Shown in pieces: positions 8,104 to 17,028 of a DNA stretch of 64,000 bases (position 1 is its first letter; each line of letters begins with the position of its first letter). The translations under genes were made by a program, and so were the position numbers. The notes beneath the pieces are model-generated. The model had not been told where the DNA came from. It made no database searches and was given only the letters and a program-made list of their open reading frames with translations. This stretch comes from Paracoccaceae bacterium (lineage in GTDB: Bacteria; Pseudomonadota; Alphaproteobacteria; Rhodobacterales; Rhodobacteraceae), in assembly GCA_009773375.1 (NCBI GenBank), contig WRPH01000017.1, forward strand, positions 1 through 64,000. Reading direction: 5' to 3'.

Positions 8104-8733
8104 ATGTCAGAACCCGCCCGCCCGCAACGCCGCAATGAAATCCGCCAGCAGAACGAAACGCTGATTTTGCAGGCAGCCGAGAAAGTCTTTGCCGAGGCCG
8201 GGTTTGGCGGCGCAACCATGCAGCTGATTGCCGATCTGGCCGGGCTGCCCAAGGCCAATTTGCACTATTACTTCGCCACCAAGGAAGAACTTTATCGCAA
8301 GGTGGTGCAGAACATCTTCGAAATCTGGCTGCACGCCGCCGACAGCCTGGATAATGCGCCGGGGCCGATCGAGGGCATTGGCGCTTATATTGATGCCAAA
8401 ATGGAAATCTCGCGCCGCCACCCGGATGGGTCCAAGGTTTGGGCCTCCGAAGTGATGCATGGTGCGCCGGTGATTCAGGATTATCTGGAAACCACCTTAC
8501 GCGACTGGACGGCGGGGCGGGCGGCGTTGATCCAGCGCTGGATAGATGAGGGCAAGATGGCGGCGGTAAACCCCGAGCATCTGCTGTACATGCTGTGGGC
8601 CACGACGCAGCATTACGCTGATTTCGGCCATCAGATCGAAACCCTGAACGGCGGCCCTCTGACCGATGCGCAGTGGCTCCGCGCCAAGGACAGCGTCAAG
8701 GCGATGATCCTGCGCGGGATTGGCGCGGTTTAA
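8104..8733 (+). CDS. rutR: TetR-family regulator, RutR-like
   Basis: 209-aa regulator with an N-terminal TetR helix-turn-helix (ILQAAEKVFAEAGFGGATMQLIADLAGLPKANLHYYFATKEELY, about residues 18-62) and a YcdC/RutR-type ligand domain. It is divergent from pydC, and the intergenic region carries two TGACC-N4-GGTCA palindromes matching the RutR core, so control of the pyrimidine genes in response to uracil or a related ligand is likely. The long open frame upstream is antisense to pydC; the ATG at 8104 gives the family length. Confidence 0.82.
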   Translation: MSEPARPQRRNEIRQQNETLILQAAEKVFAEAGFGGATMQLIADLAGLPKANLHYYFATKEELYRKVVQNIFEIWLHAADSLDNAPGPIEGIGAYIDAKMEISRRHPDGSKVWASEVMHGAPVIQDYLETTLRDWTAGRAALIQRWIDEGKMAAVNPEHLLYMLWATTQHYADFGHQIETLNGGPLTDAQWLRAKDSVKAMILRGIGAV

Positions 8734-8808
8734 GCTATTTCTGTTGCTCCACGCACAGTTCTGCAAGATATCCTGAAAGTGTATACCAACAGGAAACGGT
8801 GAGCCGGT

Positions 8809-9711
8809 ATGGATCAGATGACAGACGCAAACCCAACGACGGCTTGGGAGGCTCCGGTCCGGCTGTTGCTGGCAGAATTGCACCCTGCTCGCCCCACCAC
8901 CATCGTTGATGTCGGCGCCAATCCGATCAATGAAGCGCCCTATTCGGCGCTGCTGAAGCTGGGCGGCTGTCATGTGGTCGGGTTTGAACCGCAGGACGCG
9001 GCCTATCAGGCGCTGTTGAAAACCAAAACCGCGCAGGAGACATACTATCCGTTTGCGGTGGGCGACGGCCAGCCGGTTGAATTGCGGCTGTTCAAATCCT
9101 CGGGCATGGCGTCTGTGTTTGATCCCTACAAACCGGGCCTGCGCGCGATTGGCCATCCGGGCTGGGCCAAGGTCACCGGCAAGATCGGCTTTGACACCGT
9201 GGCGCTGGATCAGGCCACCGATCTGTTGCCGTTCGATCTGATGAAGATCGACATTCAGGGCGGCGAAAATCTGGTGTTTGCCGGGGCAGAGCGGATGCTG
9301 GGCACTGCCGTCGCGGTGATTGTCGAGCTGCGCTATCTGCGGATGTATGAAGGCGAGCCGATGCTGGGCGGGGTAGACACCGAGCTGCGGCGGCAGGGGT
9401 TTTACTTGCATAAATTCATGTTCAACAAATCCAGGATGCTGGCGCATTCGCAGGCCGACCGGGTGAAGACCAAGCGCATGCAGGATCAGTTGCTGGACGG
9501 CGACGGGATTTATCTGCGCAACATCGCAGAACCGGACAAGCTGTCAGACGATCAGCTGAAACACCTTGCCCTGCTGGCGGCGGCGGTGTTCGACAGCCAT
9601 TCGCTGGCGCTCTACTGCATCGACGCATTGGCCGCCCGCGGTGCGGTGGCCGCCGATCTGGCCCGGCGCTATGTCAATACCCTTCCCGCCGAATTGCGCA
9701 ACGGAGCCTGA
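8809..9711 (+). CDS. FkbM-family SAM-dependent methyltransferase
   Basis: 300-aa protein with the SAM-binding motif TIVDVGANPINEAPYSALL near residue 30, VVGFEP near 60 and the FkbM motif DLMKIDIQGGENLVFAGAERML near 143. These enzymes O-methylate sugars or other small molecules, but the substrate cannot be predicted here and no glycan cluster is nearby. The next gene starts two bases after its stop, so the two are probably co-transcribed. Confidence 0.8.
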   Translation: MDQMTDANPTTAWEAPVRLLLAELHPARPTTIVDVGANPINEAPYSALLKLGGCHVVGFEPQDAAYQALLKTKTAQETYYPFAVGDGQPVELRLFKSSGMASVFDPYKPGLRAIGHPGWAKVTGKIGFDTVALDQATDLLPFDLMKIDIQGGENLVFAGAERMLGTAVAVIVELRYLRMYEGEPMLGGVDTELRRQGFYLHKFMFNKSRMLAHSQADRVKTKRMQDQLLDGDGIYLRNIAEPDKLSDDQLKHLALLAAAVFDSHSLALYCIDALAARGAVAADLARRYVNTLPAELRNGA

Positions 9712-9712
9712 T

Positions 9713-10162
9713 ATGATCGAACAACTTGAAGCCGAATATGCCCGCCTGACCTTCCCGCGCTTTGCCGAGGCCGAGGCTTTGGCCTTGGGCAACGTGCTGG
9801 TGAAACTGGCAGAAGGCCTGCCAGTGGTGATCAATATCCGCACCCCGAACCGGGTGCTGTTTCATGCCGCCTTGCCCGGCTCTGCGCCGCTGAACGATCT
9901 GTGGGCGCAGCGTAAATCCAACGTGGCGCTGCTTTTTCAGTTGCCCTCATTTCTGGTCGGGCAGCGGCATACGCACAAGGGCAGCCTGACGATGTGCGGG
10001 CTGGAGAATGCCGATTATGCTGACCACGGCGGCGCTGTGCCGATCAAGGTTGCGGGCGTGGGCGTGGTGGCCTGCGCGACCGTATCGGGCCTGCCGCAAG
10101 CCGAAGACCACGCGCTGGTGGTGCGCGGGTTCGATGCGTTTCTGGCCGGGCTGGTGGGCTGA
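9713..10162 (+). CDS. UPF0303/heme-degrading-domain (HbpS-like) protein
   Basis: 149-aa cytoplasmic protein of the UPF0303 type. Characteristic stretches are LPVVINIRTPNRVLFHAALPGSAPLN, WAQRKSNVALLF and GGAVPIKVAGVGVVACATVSGLPQAEDHALVV. This fold is related to GlcG/HbpS proteins that bind small ligands or heme. The ATG at 9713 lies just after the FkbM stop (9709-9711). No regulatory signal is visible between the two. Confidence 0.8.
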   Translation: MIEQLEAEYARLTFPRFAEAEALALGNVLVKLAEGLPVVINIRTPNRVLFHAALPGSAPLNDLWAQRKSNVALLFQLPSFLVGQRHTHKGSLTMCGLENADYADHGGAVPIKVAGVGVVACATVSGLPQAEDHALVVRGFDAFLAGLVG

Positions 10163-10459
10163 TTACTTCAGTTCCACCTCGATAAAGGTCATCACGCCTG
10201 CGCCGTCATTGATCACGTTATGCTCCACCCCTTCGCTGCGACGATAGGCGGTGCCAGCGGGCACCAGCACGCGCCGTTCCCCCCCATCCGGGTCTTGCAG
10301 CAGCATGTGGCAATCGGTGACGGCTGTGATCACATAATCCATGCCATGCCGGTGCCAGCCGGTTTCGGCCCCCGGCACGAAATCAAAGCGGGTGACGCGA
10401 ACGCGGTCGTCATCGACCAGTTGGGTGGCGGTGCAGGCAGGGCGCATGGGCAACTCCAT
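10163..10459 (-). CDS. small cupin-domain protein
   Basis: 98-aa single cupin barrel. Motif 1 is FVPGAETGWHRHGMDYVITAVTD with two histidines and motif 2 is EGVEHNVINDGAG. Such proteins bind a metal and often a small acid, but the activity cannot be stated. It is convergent with the UPF0303 gene, with adjoining stops. An alternative start is the Met at 10447. Confidence 0.78.
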   Translation of the reverse strand: MELPMRPACTATQLVDDDRVRVTRFDFVPGAETGWHRHGMDYVITAVTDCHMLLQDPDGGERRVLVPAGTAYRRSEGVEHNVINDGAGVMTFIEVELK

Positions 10460-10573
10460 TTTCGATCAAGCTACCGCTGCCGCGCGTGCGGTCAAGGCCC
10501 TGTCAATAGCTGTTTGCATCCCGCCGATGATTGCGCCACTTTGGGTGTTCCTTGTGCAAATGGCAGATCCGGC

Positions 10574-11188
10574 ATGACCAAACCCCGCACCCGCATTCAG
10601 GCGCGCAACTCCAAGGCCATTCTTGAGGCGGCGCTGGACGTGTTTTCGCAGCACGGCTTCCGTGGTGCTACGCTGGATCAGATTGCCGAAGTGGCCGGCC
10701 TTTCGAAACCGAACCTTCTGTATTATTTCCCCTCGAAAGAGGCGGTCCATACCGCGCTGCTGAGCCAGCTGCTGCGCACCTGGCTGGATCCGCTGCGGGC
10801 GATGAACCCTGATGGCGAGCCGGTGGCAGAGATCATGGCTTACGTCCGGCGCAAGCTGGAACTGTCGCGGGATTTTCCGCGCGAAAGCAGGCTTTTTGCC
10901 AATGAAATCCTGCAAGGGGCACCGCGGATGCGCGCAGCGATCGAAGGCGATCTGAAAACGCTGGTCGATGAAAAGGCCGCCGTGCTGAGCGCGTGGATGG
11001 ATCAGGGCAAGATCGCGCGGTTGCCGCCGGTGCATCTGATCTTCTCGATCTGGGCGCTGACCCAGCATTACGCCGATTTCGACGTGCAGGTGCGCGCCGT
11101 GCTGGGGCCGGGGCATGACCCGTTCACCGAAGCAGGTGACTTTCTCGAAACTCTGTTCGCCAAATTGCTGAGCCCGTATCTATCGTAA
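10574..11188 (+). CDS. TetR-family regulator, second RutR/YcdC-type paralogue
   Basis: 204-aa TetR protein. The helix-turn-helix is ILEAALDVFSQHGFRGATLDQIAEVAGLSKPNLLYYFPSKEAVH. The ligand domain, with FANEILQGAPRMRAAIEGDLK and WALTQHYADF, closely parallels the regulator at 8104 (WASEVMHGAPVIQDYLE, WATTQHYADF), so the two are paralogues. I see no TGACC-N4-GGTCA palindrome in its own upstream region (10460-10573), so its targets may differ. It is divergent from the cupin gene. Confidence 0.82.
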   Translation: MTKPRTRIQARNSKAILEAALDVFSQHGFRGATLDQIAEVAGLSKPNLLYYFPSKEAVHTALLSQLLRTWLDPLRAMNPDGEPVAEIMAYVRRKLELSRDFPRESRLFANEILQGAPRMRAAIEGDLKTLVDEKAAVLSAWMDQGKIARLPPVHLIFSIWALTQHYADFDVQVRAVLGPGHDPFTEAGDFLETLFAKLLSPYLS

Positions 11189-11266
11189 CGTTTGCAATGT
11201 CAGCGCTGGACGTTTGATGGCTGCGGGTATACTCAGCGGGTCTGCGAGAGTTTCTGGTCGAAGGTC

Positions 11267-13192
11267 ATGAACCAACCAAACGAAACCACCGATCGGGCTG
11301 CCAACCCGACGCCCGTCCCCCCTCATACTGATCATAACCATACCCAAAACCTGGGAAAATTGGTTTTGGGCTGTGTTGGGGTGGTCTATGGCGACATCGG
11401 CACCAGCCCGCTTTACGCGATGCGGGAATCGTTGCACGCCGCCAGTTATGACGGGTTAAGCCGCGATGACGTGATCGGGGTGATCTCGCTGCTGATCTGG
11501 ACGCTGATCCTGATCGTGACGCTGAAGTATGTCGCGCTGATCATGCGTGCCGACAACAAGGGCGAAGGCGGCACGCTGTCGCTGGTGGCCTTGGTGCAGC
11601 GGTCGCTGACCCGGCGACCGGGCTGGTTGCTGGGCATTGGTGTGGTGGGGATCTCGCTGTTTTTTGGCGACGCGATGATCACGCCCGCGATGTCAGTGCT
11701 GTCGGCGGTTGAAGGTCTGGACCTCGTTGCACCGGCTTTCGGCGATTATGTCTTGCCGTTGACCCTGTTGATCATCCTCGGGCTGTTCCTGTTTCAAAGT
11801 CAGGGCACCGAGCGGGTGTCGAGCCTGTTCGGCCCGATCATGGTGGTGTGGTTCGTGGTGATGGCGGGCCTGGGGCTTTACCATATCAGCGACGATTTCA
11901 GTATCCTGACAGCATTCAATCCGCTGCATGCGGGTGGGTTCATAATTACCAACGGCGTGGCCTCGTTCTTCGTGCTGGGGTCGGTGTTTCTGGCCGTTAC
12001 CGGTGGCGAGGCGCTTTATGCCGATATGGGCCACTTTGGCCGCAAGCCGATCCGGCTGGCCTGGGCGCTGCTGGTGTTTCCGGCGCTGACGCTGTCGTAT
12101 CTCGGTCAGGGTGCCCTGGTTTTGGCCCACCCGGAAAAAGCCGAAAACCCGTTCTTCCTGATGGCACCAGATGGCTTTTTGCTGCCTTTGGTGCTGCTGT
12201 CGGTGGCCGCGACGATCATTGCCAGCCAGGCGGTGATTTCGGGCGCGTTCTCGATGATGCACCAAGCGGTGCAGATGGGCCTGCTGCCGCGGTTTGAAAT
12301 CCGCCACACCTCGGAAACCCAGTTGGGTCAGATCTATCTGCCGAAGGTCAACATGATCCTGATGGTTGGCGTGCTGTGTCTGGTGATCGCATTCGGCTCG
12401 TCGTCGAACCTTGCCTCGGCCTACGGCATCGCGGTGACGGGCGACATGGTGATCACGACGATTCTGGCCTCGATCCTGTTCCTGAAAGCGTGGAAATGGC
12501 CGTTGTGGCTGGTGATCGCGGTGCTGCTGCCGATCTTTATCATCGAGGTGATGTTCCTGTCGGCCAACCTGATCAAACTGCCCGATGGCGGTTATGTGCC
12601 GGTGCTGATGGCGATGGCCTCGTGCTTCCTGATCTGGACATGGGTGCGCGGCACCGCGCACGTCCAGCGCAAGGCGCATGACTCGGCGGTTGAATTGCCC
12701 AAGCTGATCAAGATGCTGGAGAAATCCCATCCGATCGAGGTGCCCGGCACCGCCGTTTTCCTGACGCAAGACCCCGACACCGCGCCTTCGGCGCTGCTGC
12801 ACAACCTCAAGCACAATCGCGTGCTGCACAGCCAGAATTTCATCGTGACCGTGGGCGTGGCCACCACCCCCACCGTGACCGATGCCAACCGCATCACCTT
12901 GGAACGGCTGAGCGAAAACTTCCTGCGGGTGCGGCTGGTGTTTGGCTATATGGAAACCCCGAACGTGCCGCGCGCGCTGGCTTTGGCGCGCAGGCGGGGT
13001 GAAAAGTTCGACATCATGACCACATCGTTCTTCCTGAATCGCCGGTCGTTCAAATCCGCCCGCAACCACGGGCTGCCGTTCTGGCAAGAGCGGTTGTTCA
13101 TCTCGATGACCAAATCGGCCTCGGATGCGACGGCGTTCTATTGCCTGCCGTCGAACCGGGTGGTGGAACTGGGCCAGCAACTGGCGATCTGA
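11267..13192 (+). CDS. kup: low-affinity potassium uptake protein Kup
   Basis: 641-aa K+/H+ symporter with about twelve transmembrane helices. Diagnostic segments are GVVYGDIGTSPLYAMRE near residue 40, DNKGEGGTLSLVALVQ, FGDAMITPAMSVLSAVEGL and GTAVFLTQDP in the cytoplasmic C-terminal domain. Length is normal. The frame extends to 11192, but the ATG at 11267 gives the standard hydrophilic N-terminus rich in Pro, Thr and His. Confidence 0.93.
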   Translation: MNQPNETTDRAANPTPVPPHTDHNHTQNLGKLVLGCVGVVYGDIGTSPLYAMRESLHAASYDGLSRDDVIGVISLLIWTLILIVTLKYVALIMRADNKGEGGTLSLVALVQRSLTRRPGWLLGIGVVGISLFFGDAMITPAMSVLSAVEGLDLVAPAFGDYVLPLTLLIILGLFLFQSQGTERVSSLFGPIMVVWFVVMAGLGLYHISDDFSILTAFNPLHAGGFIITNGVASFFVLGSVFLAVTGGEALYADMGHFGRKPIRLAWALLVFPALTLSYLGQGALVLAHPEKAENPFFLMAPDGFLLPLVLLSVAATIIASQAVISGAFSMMHQAVQMGLLPRFEIRHTSETQLGQIYLPKVNMILMVGVLCLVIAFGSSSNLASAYGIAVTGDMVITTILASILFLKAWKWPLWLVIAVLLPIFIIEVMFLSANLIKLPDGGYVPVLMAMASCFLIWTWVRGTAHVQRKAHDSAVELPKLIKMLEKSHPIEVPGTAVFLTQDPDTAPSALLHNLKHNRVLHSQNFIVTVGVATTPTVTDANRITLERLSENFLRVRLVFGYMETPNVPRALALARRRGEKFDIMTTSFFLNRRSFKSARNHGLPFWQERLFISMTKSASDATAFYCLPSNRVVELGQQLAI

Positions 13193-13236
13193 TCAAGCAG
13201 CGCGCAGATTTCCCCAGCAGCGGGATCGCCGCGCGC

Positions 13237-14217
13237 TTACAGGCCCTGCATCACCTCGGCGGCGATCTGGAAAGACCGCAACCGCGCGGCGTGGTCGTGG
13301 ATCATGCCGGTCAGCAAAATCTCATCCGGTTGGTGGGTTTCGATCAGCGCCGCAAGCTGGCCACGCAACGTCGCGGGCGATCCGACCGCCGCGCAGGACA
13401 GCGACCGGTCTACCTCGGCCCGCATTGCGGCAGGGATTTCTGACAGATCATGCTGCGGCAGCGGCAACTTGCCCGCCTGCCCACTGCGCAGCCGCGCAAA
13501 GGCAAGGATTTGCGATGATCGCAGATAATCGGCCTCGGCATCCGTTTGCGCCGCACAAACCCCGGCGGCGAGCATGAAATAAGACTTTTCCAACCATTGC
13601 GATGGTCGGAAGGTGGCGCGGTAGGTCGCAATCGCATCCGCCAGCATCGCAGGTGCGAAGTGGCTGGCAAAGGCATAGGGCAGGCCAAGATAGGCAGCCA
13701 GTTGCGCGCCATAAAGGCTTGACCCCAGTATCCAGACCGGCACCTGCGTCCCCTCGCCCGGAACCGCCCGGACCCGCGCATCTGCATGCGGCGCGTCGAG
13801 GTAACTGATCAGTTCCATCACGTCTTCCGGGAACTTGTCCGAGGCTTCCATATGCCGCCGCAACGCCCGCGCGGTGGCCATATCGGTGCCGGGCGCGCGA
13901 CCCAAGCCCAGATCGATCCGGCCGGGATACAGCGTCGCCAGCGTGCCGAACTGTTCGGCAATGACCAGCGGCGCGTGGTTGGGCAGCATGATGCCACCCG
14001 CGCCGACCCGAATGGTCCTGGTGCCCGCCGCGACATGACCGATGACAATCGCCGTGGCCGCACTGGCAATGCCCGGCATATTGTGATGCTCGGCCAGCCA
14101 ATAGCGGTGATAGCCCCAGCTTTCGGCATGGCGGGCAAGGTCAAGCGTATTGGCCAAAGCGTCTTGCGGCGTCTGACCCTCGGCCACCGGGGCCAGATCG
14201 AGGAGGGAATATTTCAT
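13237..14217 (-). CDS. luciferase-like (LLM class) flavin-dependent oxidoreductase
   Basis: 326-aa bacterial-luciferase-fold protein of the MsnO8/YhbW subgroup. Visible are the N-terminal [15 protein letters not shown], the [14 protein letters not shown] active-site region (residues 40-53), [44 protein letters not shown], and [20 protein letters not shown]. It probably uses FMNH2; the substrate is unknown. It is convergent with kup. Confidence 0.88.
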   Translation of the reverse strand: MKYSLLDLAPVAEGQTPQDALANTLDLARHAESWGYHRYWLAEHHNMPGIASAATAIVIGHVAAGTRTIRVGAGGIMLPNHAPLVIAEQFGTLATLYPGRIDLGLGRAPGTDMATARALRRHMEASDKFPEDVMELISYLDAPHADARVRAVPGEGTQVPVWILGSSLYGAQLAAYLGLPYAFASHFAPAMLADAIATYRATFRPSQWLEKSYFMLAAGVCAAQTDAEADYLRSSQILAFARLRSGQAGKLPLPQHDLSEIPAAMRAEVDRSLSCAAVGSPATLRGQLAALIETHQPDEILLTGMIHDHAARLRSFQIAAEVMQGL

Positions 14218-14259
14218 CCCCCCAACCTAAGCCCCGCTTGGCGTGCTGCCAAGGCAGGC

Positions 14260-14760
14260 TCAGGAAAAGATCACATCCGCCGCGCTGAAATTCGCCAGAC
14301 CCAAGCCTGCGATATGAATACTGTCGAGGCCAAAGCTGATATCGGCGAAATTCACCTCACCCGAAACCGTCAGATTGGCAAAGCTGGTGGCCCCGGTGGC
14401 GCGCAGTTCGATCAGATCAATGCCGTCATTGAAGGTGCTGATCGTGTCTTCGCCCGACGCGGCATCAAACAGATAGGTTGCTTGCAAACACAAAAGCCTC
14501 TGTGAACCCGTCAGATGTGGCGATGAGGCTGTCATTCCCCGCACCGCCGTTCCTCAACCCGGAGTTGGCGGGTAAGGTCGATTGCGAAAAGAAAGGCGCA
14601 TCGCTCTGCCTATCGTTGCCCTCGCCGCTCAACAGCGCCCCCCGGCCCTGCCAGCAAAGTCTGCACGGCACTTGCGCCGCAATGCTGCCAACAAGGTCGT
14701 TGCCACCGATTGCAAGCTGCACTTGCGCCGCGCTGCGCATGTAGGTCAGCGACATCGGCG
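14260..14760 (-). pseudogene. RTX/hemolysin-type calcium-binding protein, C-terminal remnant
   Basis: Two adjacent minus-strand frames each carry part of an RTX protein end. The frame at 14465-14760 has LLSGEGNDRQSD and NGGAGNDSLIATSDGFTEAFVFAS. The frame at 14260-14500 continues with TYLFDAASGEDTISTFNDGIDLIEL and ends FSAADVIF, the usual RTX terminus. They must be joined by a frameshift near 14480-14500. No start or N-terminal part remains. An IS3 transposase fragment abuts the truncated side, so the gene was probably disrupted by an insertion. Confidence 0.6.
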
Positions 14761-15040
14761 TGCTCGACTTCTCACGGCCTGGCAAACTGGCCGACCATGG
14801 GTTTATCGAAGTGATAAATGGCCGCTTCCACGCCGAGTGCCCGCGCCAGCACGGGTTCCTGCCCCTTCCGGATGCGGCGGAAAAGTTGGAAGCGTGGCGT
14901 CGATACGACAACGAGGAAGGGCCACACGGTGCGATCGGAAACAAGGTCCCGATCACGCTGATGAAATCAGGGCGTCACCAGCCCGTCACCCTGAATGAAG
15001 CCGGAAAACTCTGCCTCTGCCGGTCCAAGGTTGGGAATCG
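14760..15040 (+). mobile_element. IS3-family transposase OrfB fragment (C-terminal integrase core)
   Basis: The translated plus strand reads FSRPGKLADHGFIEVINGRFHAEC followed by KLEAWRRYDNEEGPHGAIGNKVPITLM. This is the end of an IS3-family OrfB integrase core (G-K-P-x-D-N-x-F-I-E-x-F-N-x-x-x-R-x-E-C ... EAWRxDYNExRPHxAIG), including its last catalytic Glu position, here GFIEVIN. No N-terminal part or OrfA is present, so this is a dead remnant. The 3' limit is approximate. The frame runs on without a stop into the hypothetical gene at 15204. Confidence 0.65.
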
Positions 15041-15203
15041 GATCCCCCCCCCCGCGCAGATTCAGGCGCTTGGGCAAAAGTTTGGTGCATTGAGGCCGTT
15101 CACAGGTTCTTTGCGAAAAATCTTTGCCATTCTCCAGCGGCAAGAACCGGCTGTTTCTGTTAGGCTCAGCTCCGGGGGCGTCTTCGTGTGGAAAGGGCAA
15201 GCG

Positions 15204-15716
15204 ATGGGCCTGATTTCAATGATTCCCGCGCCGGTGCTACCGCTGACTCGGCCCGGCGTGTCGGTTGCGGCAGCGGGGCATGGTGTGGTGCACGCCGCCG
15301 CCGAGCCGCCGCCCATCTGGCCGGTTTCGGCCAGCGCCAGCAGTGCCGCCCTTGTCAGAGATCATTGGACCGGCCCCGCTTTCACCCGCCCACACGAGGC
15401 GGAGGGGCTGGAGTTGGACGGCATCCCCTTTATCGACGACGAGGCGATCTTGCTGGACGATCTGCCGAAGGATGCCCCTGCCCCCGAGGCAAAGCAGGAC
15501 AGCGACGCCGCTGCGCCGCCCGTCCCCACCGCAAATTCATACGCAACCGACCCGGACCAAACCCCGGATCAGCGCCGGAGCGAAGCCGCAGCGCGCGCCT
15601 ATGAAGACGCCCGCGCGATCTCCGGGCTGCATCCGCACCAAGCGGCGCTGACCAAAGCCGACACATCGGATGCCCACATATCGGTTACGGGGCCAGAGAA
15701 CCGGCCCCGTCGCTGA
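15204..15716 (+). CDS. hypothetical protein, Pro/Ala-rich
   Basis: I do not recognise it. From the ATG at 15204, preceded by GGAAAGGGCAAGC, it encodes 170 aa with low-complexity Pro/Ala/Asp stretches, an acidic patch (DGIPFIDDEAILLDDLPKD) and a C-terminal segment SEAAARAYEDARAISGLHPHQ that looks helical. There is no signal peptide or membrane segment. It is convergent with preA, with adjoining stops. The same frame is open upstream through the IS3 remnant, so the true start is uncertain. Confidence 0.45.
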   Translation: MGLISMIPAPVLPLTRPGVSVAAAGHGVVHAAAEPPPIWPVSASASSAALVRDHWTGPAFTRPHEAEGLELDGIPFIDDEAILLDDLPKDAPAPEAKQDSDAAAPPVPTANSYATDPDQTPDQRRSEAAARAYEDARAISGLHPHQAALTKADTSDAHISVTGPENRPRR

Positions 15717-17018
15717 TCACTCTGCCGCCTTGGCCATCGGGTTGTTCGGATGCGTCGTCCAGTTGGCATAATCGCCGACTGTCCGGCCGGTGCGTTCGTC
15801 CAACGCCCCTTTCGGCACCTCGACCATGGTGATGCAGTTTTCCACCGGGCAGACGTTAACGCACAGGTTGCAGGCGACGCATTCCTCATCCTTGACGGTG
15901 AAGGTCCGGTCATCCGACATTGCAATCGCCTGATGGCTGGTATCTTCACAGGCGGCATAGCAGCGACCGCATTTGATGCAATCATCCTGCGAAATATGGG
16001 CTTTCGTGACATAGTTCAGGTTCAGGAACTGCCAGTCAGTGACATTCGGCACAGCACGCCCCACCAGATCGGCGGTCGAATCCATGCCCTTTTCATCCAT
16101 ATATTGCGACAGACCGCTGATCATTTCCTGCACGATCTTGAAGCCATAGGTCATCGCCGCCGTGCAAACCTGCACATTGCCCGCGCCCAAGGCCATGAAC
16201 TCTGCCGCATCACGCCAGGTGGTGATGCCACCGATGCCCGAAATTGGCAGGCCGTGGGTTTCGCGGTTGCGGGCAATCTCAGCCACCATGTTCAGCGCAA
16301 TCGGCTTCACCGCCGGGCCGCAATAACCGCCATGCGTGCCTTTGCCGTCAATCGTAGGTTCCGGTGCGAAACTGTCCAGATTGACCGACGTGATCGAGTT
16401 GATGGTATTGATCAGGCTGACCGCATCGGCCCCGCCGCGCTTGGCAGCTTCGGCGGGCTTGCGGATATCGGTGATATTCGGGGTCAGTTTCACGATCACC
16501 GGCATCCGGGTGTGCTTCTTGCACCAGCGCGTCACCATCTCGATATATTCCGGCACCTGCCCCACCGCGCCGCCCATGCCGCGTTCCGCCATGCCATGCG
16601 GGCAGCCGAAGTTCAGCTCGACCCCATCAGCCTCGGTATCCTCGATCTGGCCAAGAATATCGCGCCACGAGTCTTCATCACACGGCACCATCAGGCTGAT
16701 GATCAGCGCGCGATCCTTGTAATCGCGCTTTACCGATTTGATTTCCTGCAGGTTCACCTCCAAAGGCCGGTCGGTGATCAATTCGATGTTGTTCAGCCCC
16801 AGCAAGCGCCGATCCGCGCCCCAGATCGCGCCATACCGCGGGCCGTTGACGTTAACCACCGGCGGGCCCTCGGACCCAAGGGTTTTCCAGACCACCCCGC
16901 CCCAGCCGGCTTCAAACGCGCGGCGGACGTTGTATTCCTTGTCGGTGGGCGGTGCCGAGGCCAGCCAGAACGGGTTGGGGGATTTGATGCCGATGAAATT
17001 GGTTGTCAGATTTGCCAT
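15717..17018 (-). CDS. preA: NAD-dependent dihydropyrimidine dehydrogenase, subunit PreA
   Basis: 433-aa catalytic subunit that reduces uracil/thymine to the dihydro forms. The FMN TIM-barrel (about 1-320) has NPFWLASAPPTDKEYNVRRAF, VELNFGCPHGMAERGMG and VKLTPNITDI. The C-terminal ferredoxin domain holds two 4Fe-4S motifs, CIKCGRCYAACEDTSHQ and CVACNLCVNVCPVENC. It follows preT by 10 bases on the same strand. It supplies step one of the pathway completed by the dihydropyrimidinase (4857-6308) and carbamoyl hydrolase (6727-7977) genes. Confidence 0.93.
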   Translation of the reverse strand: MANLTTNFIGIKSPNPFWLASAPPTDKEYNVRRAFEAGWGGVVWKTLGSEGPPVVNVNGPRYGAIWGADRRLLGLNNIELITDRPLEVNLQEIKSVKRDYKDRALIISLMVPCDEDSWRDILGQIEDTEADGVELNFGCPHGMAERGMGGAVGQVPEYIEMVTRWCKKHTRMPVIVKLTPNITDIRKPAEAAKRGGADAVSLINTINSITSVNLDSFAPEPTIDGKGTHGGYCGPAVKPIALNMVAEIARNRETHGLPISGIGGITTWRDAAEFMALGAGNVQVCTAAMTYGFKIVQEMISGLSQYMDEKGMDSTADLVGRAVPNVTDWQFLNLNYVTKAHISQDDCIKCGRCYAACEDTSHQAIAMSDDRTFTVKDEECVACNLCVNVCPVENCITMVEVPKGALDERTGRTVGDYANWTTHPNNPMAKAAE

Positions 17019-17028
17019 GATTTTCCCC

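Noticed and set aside
11693..13180. 495-codon minus-strand frame
   Set aside because: Antisense to kup; composition dominated by His, Gln and Arg with no recognisable fold.
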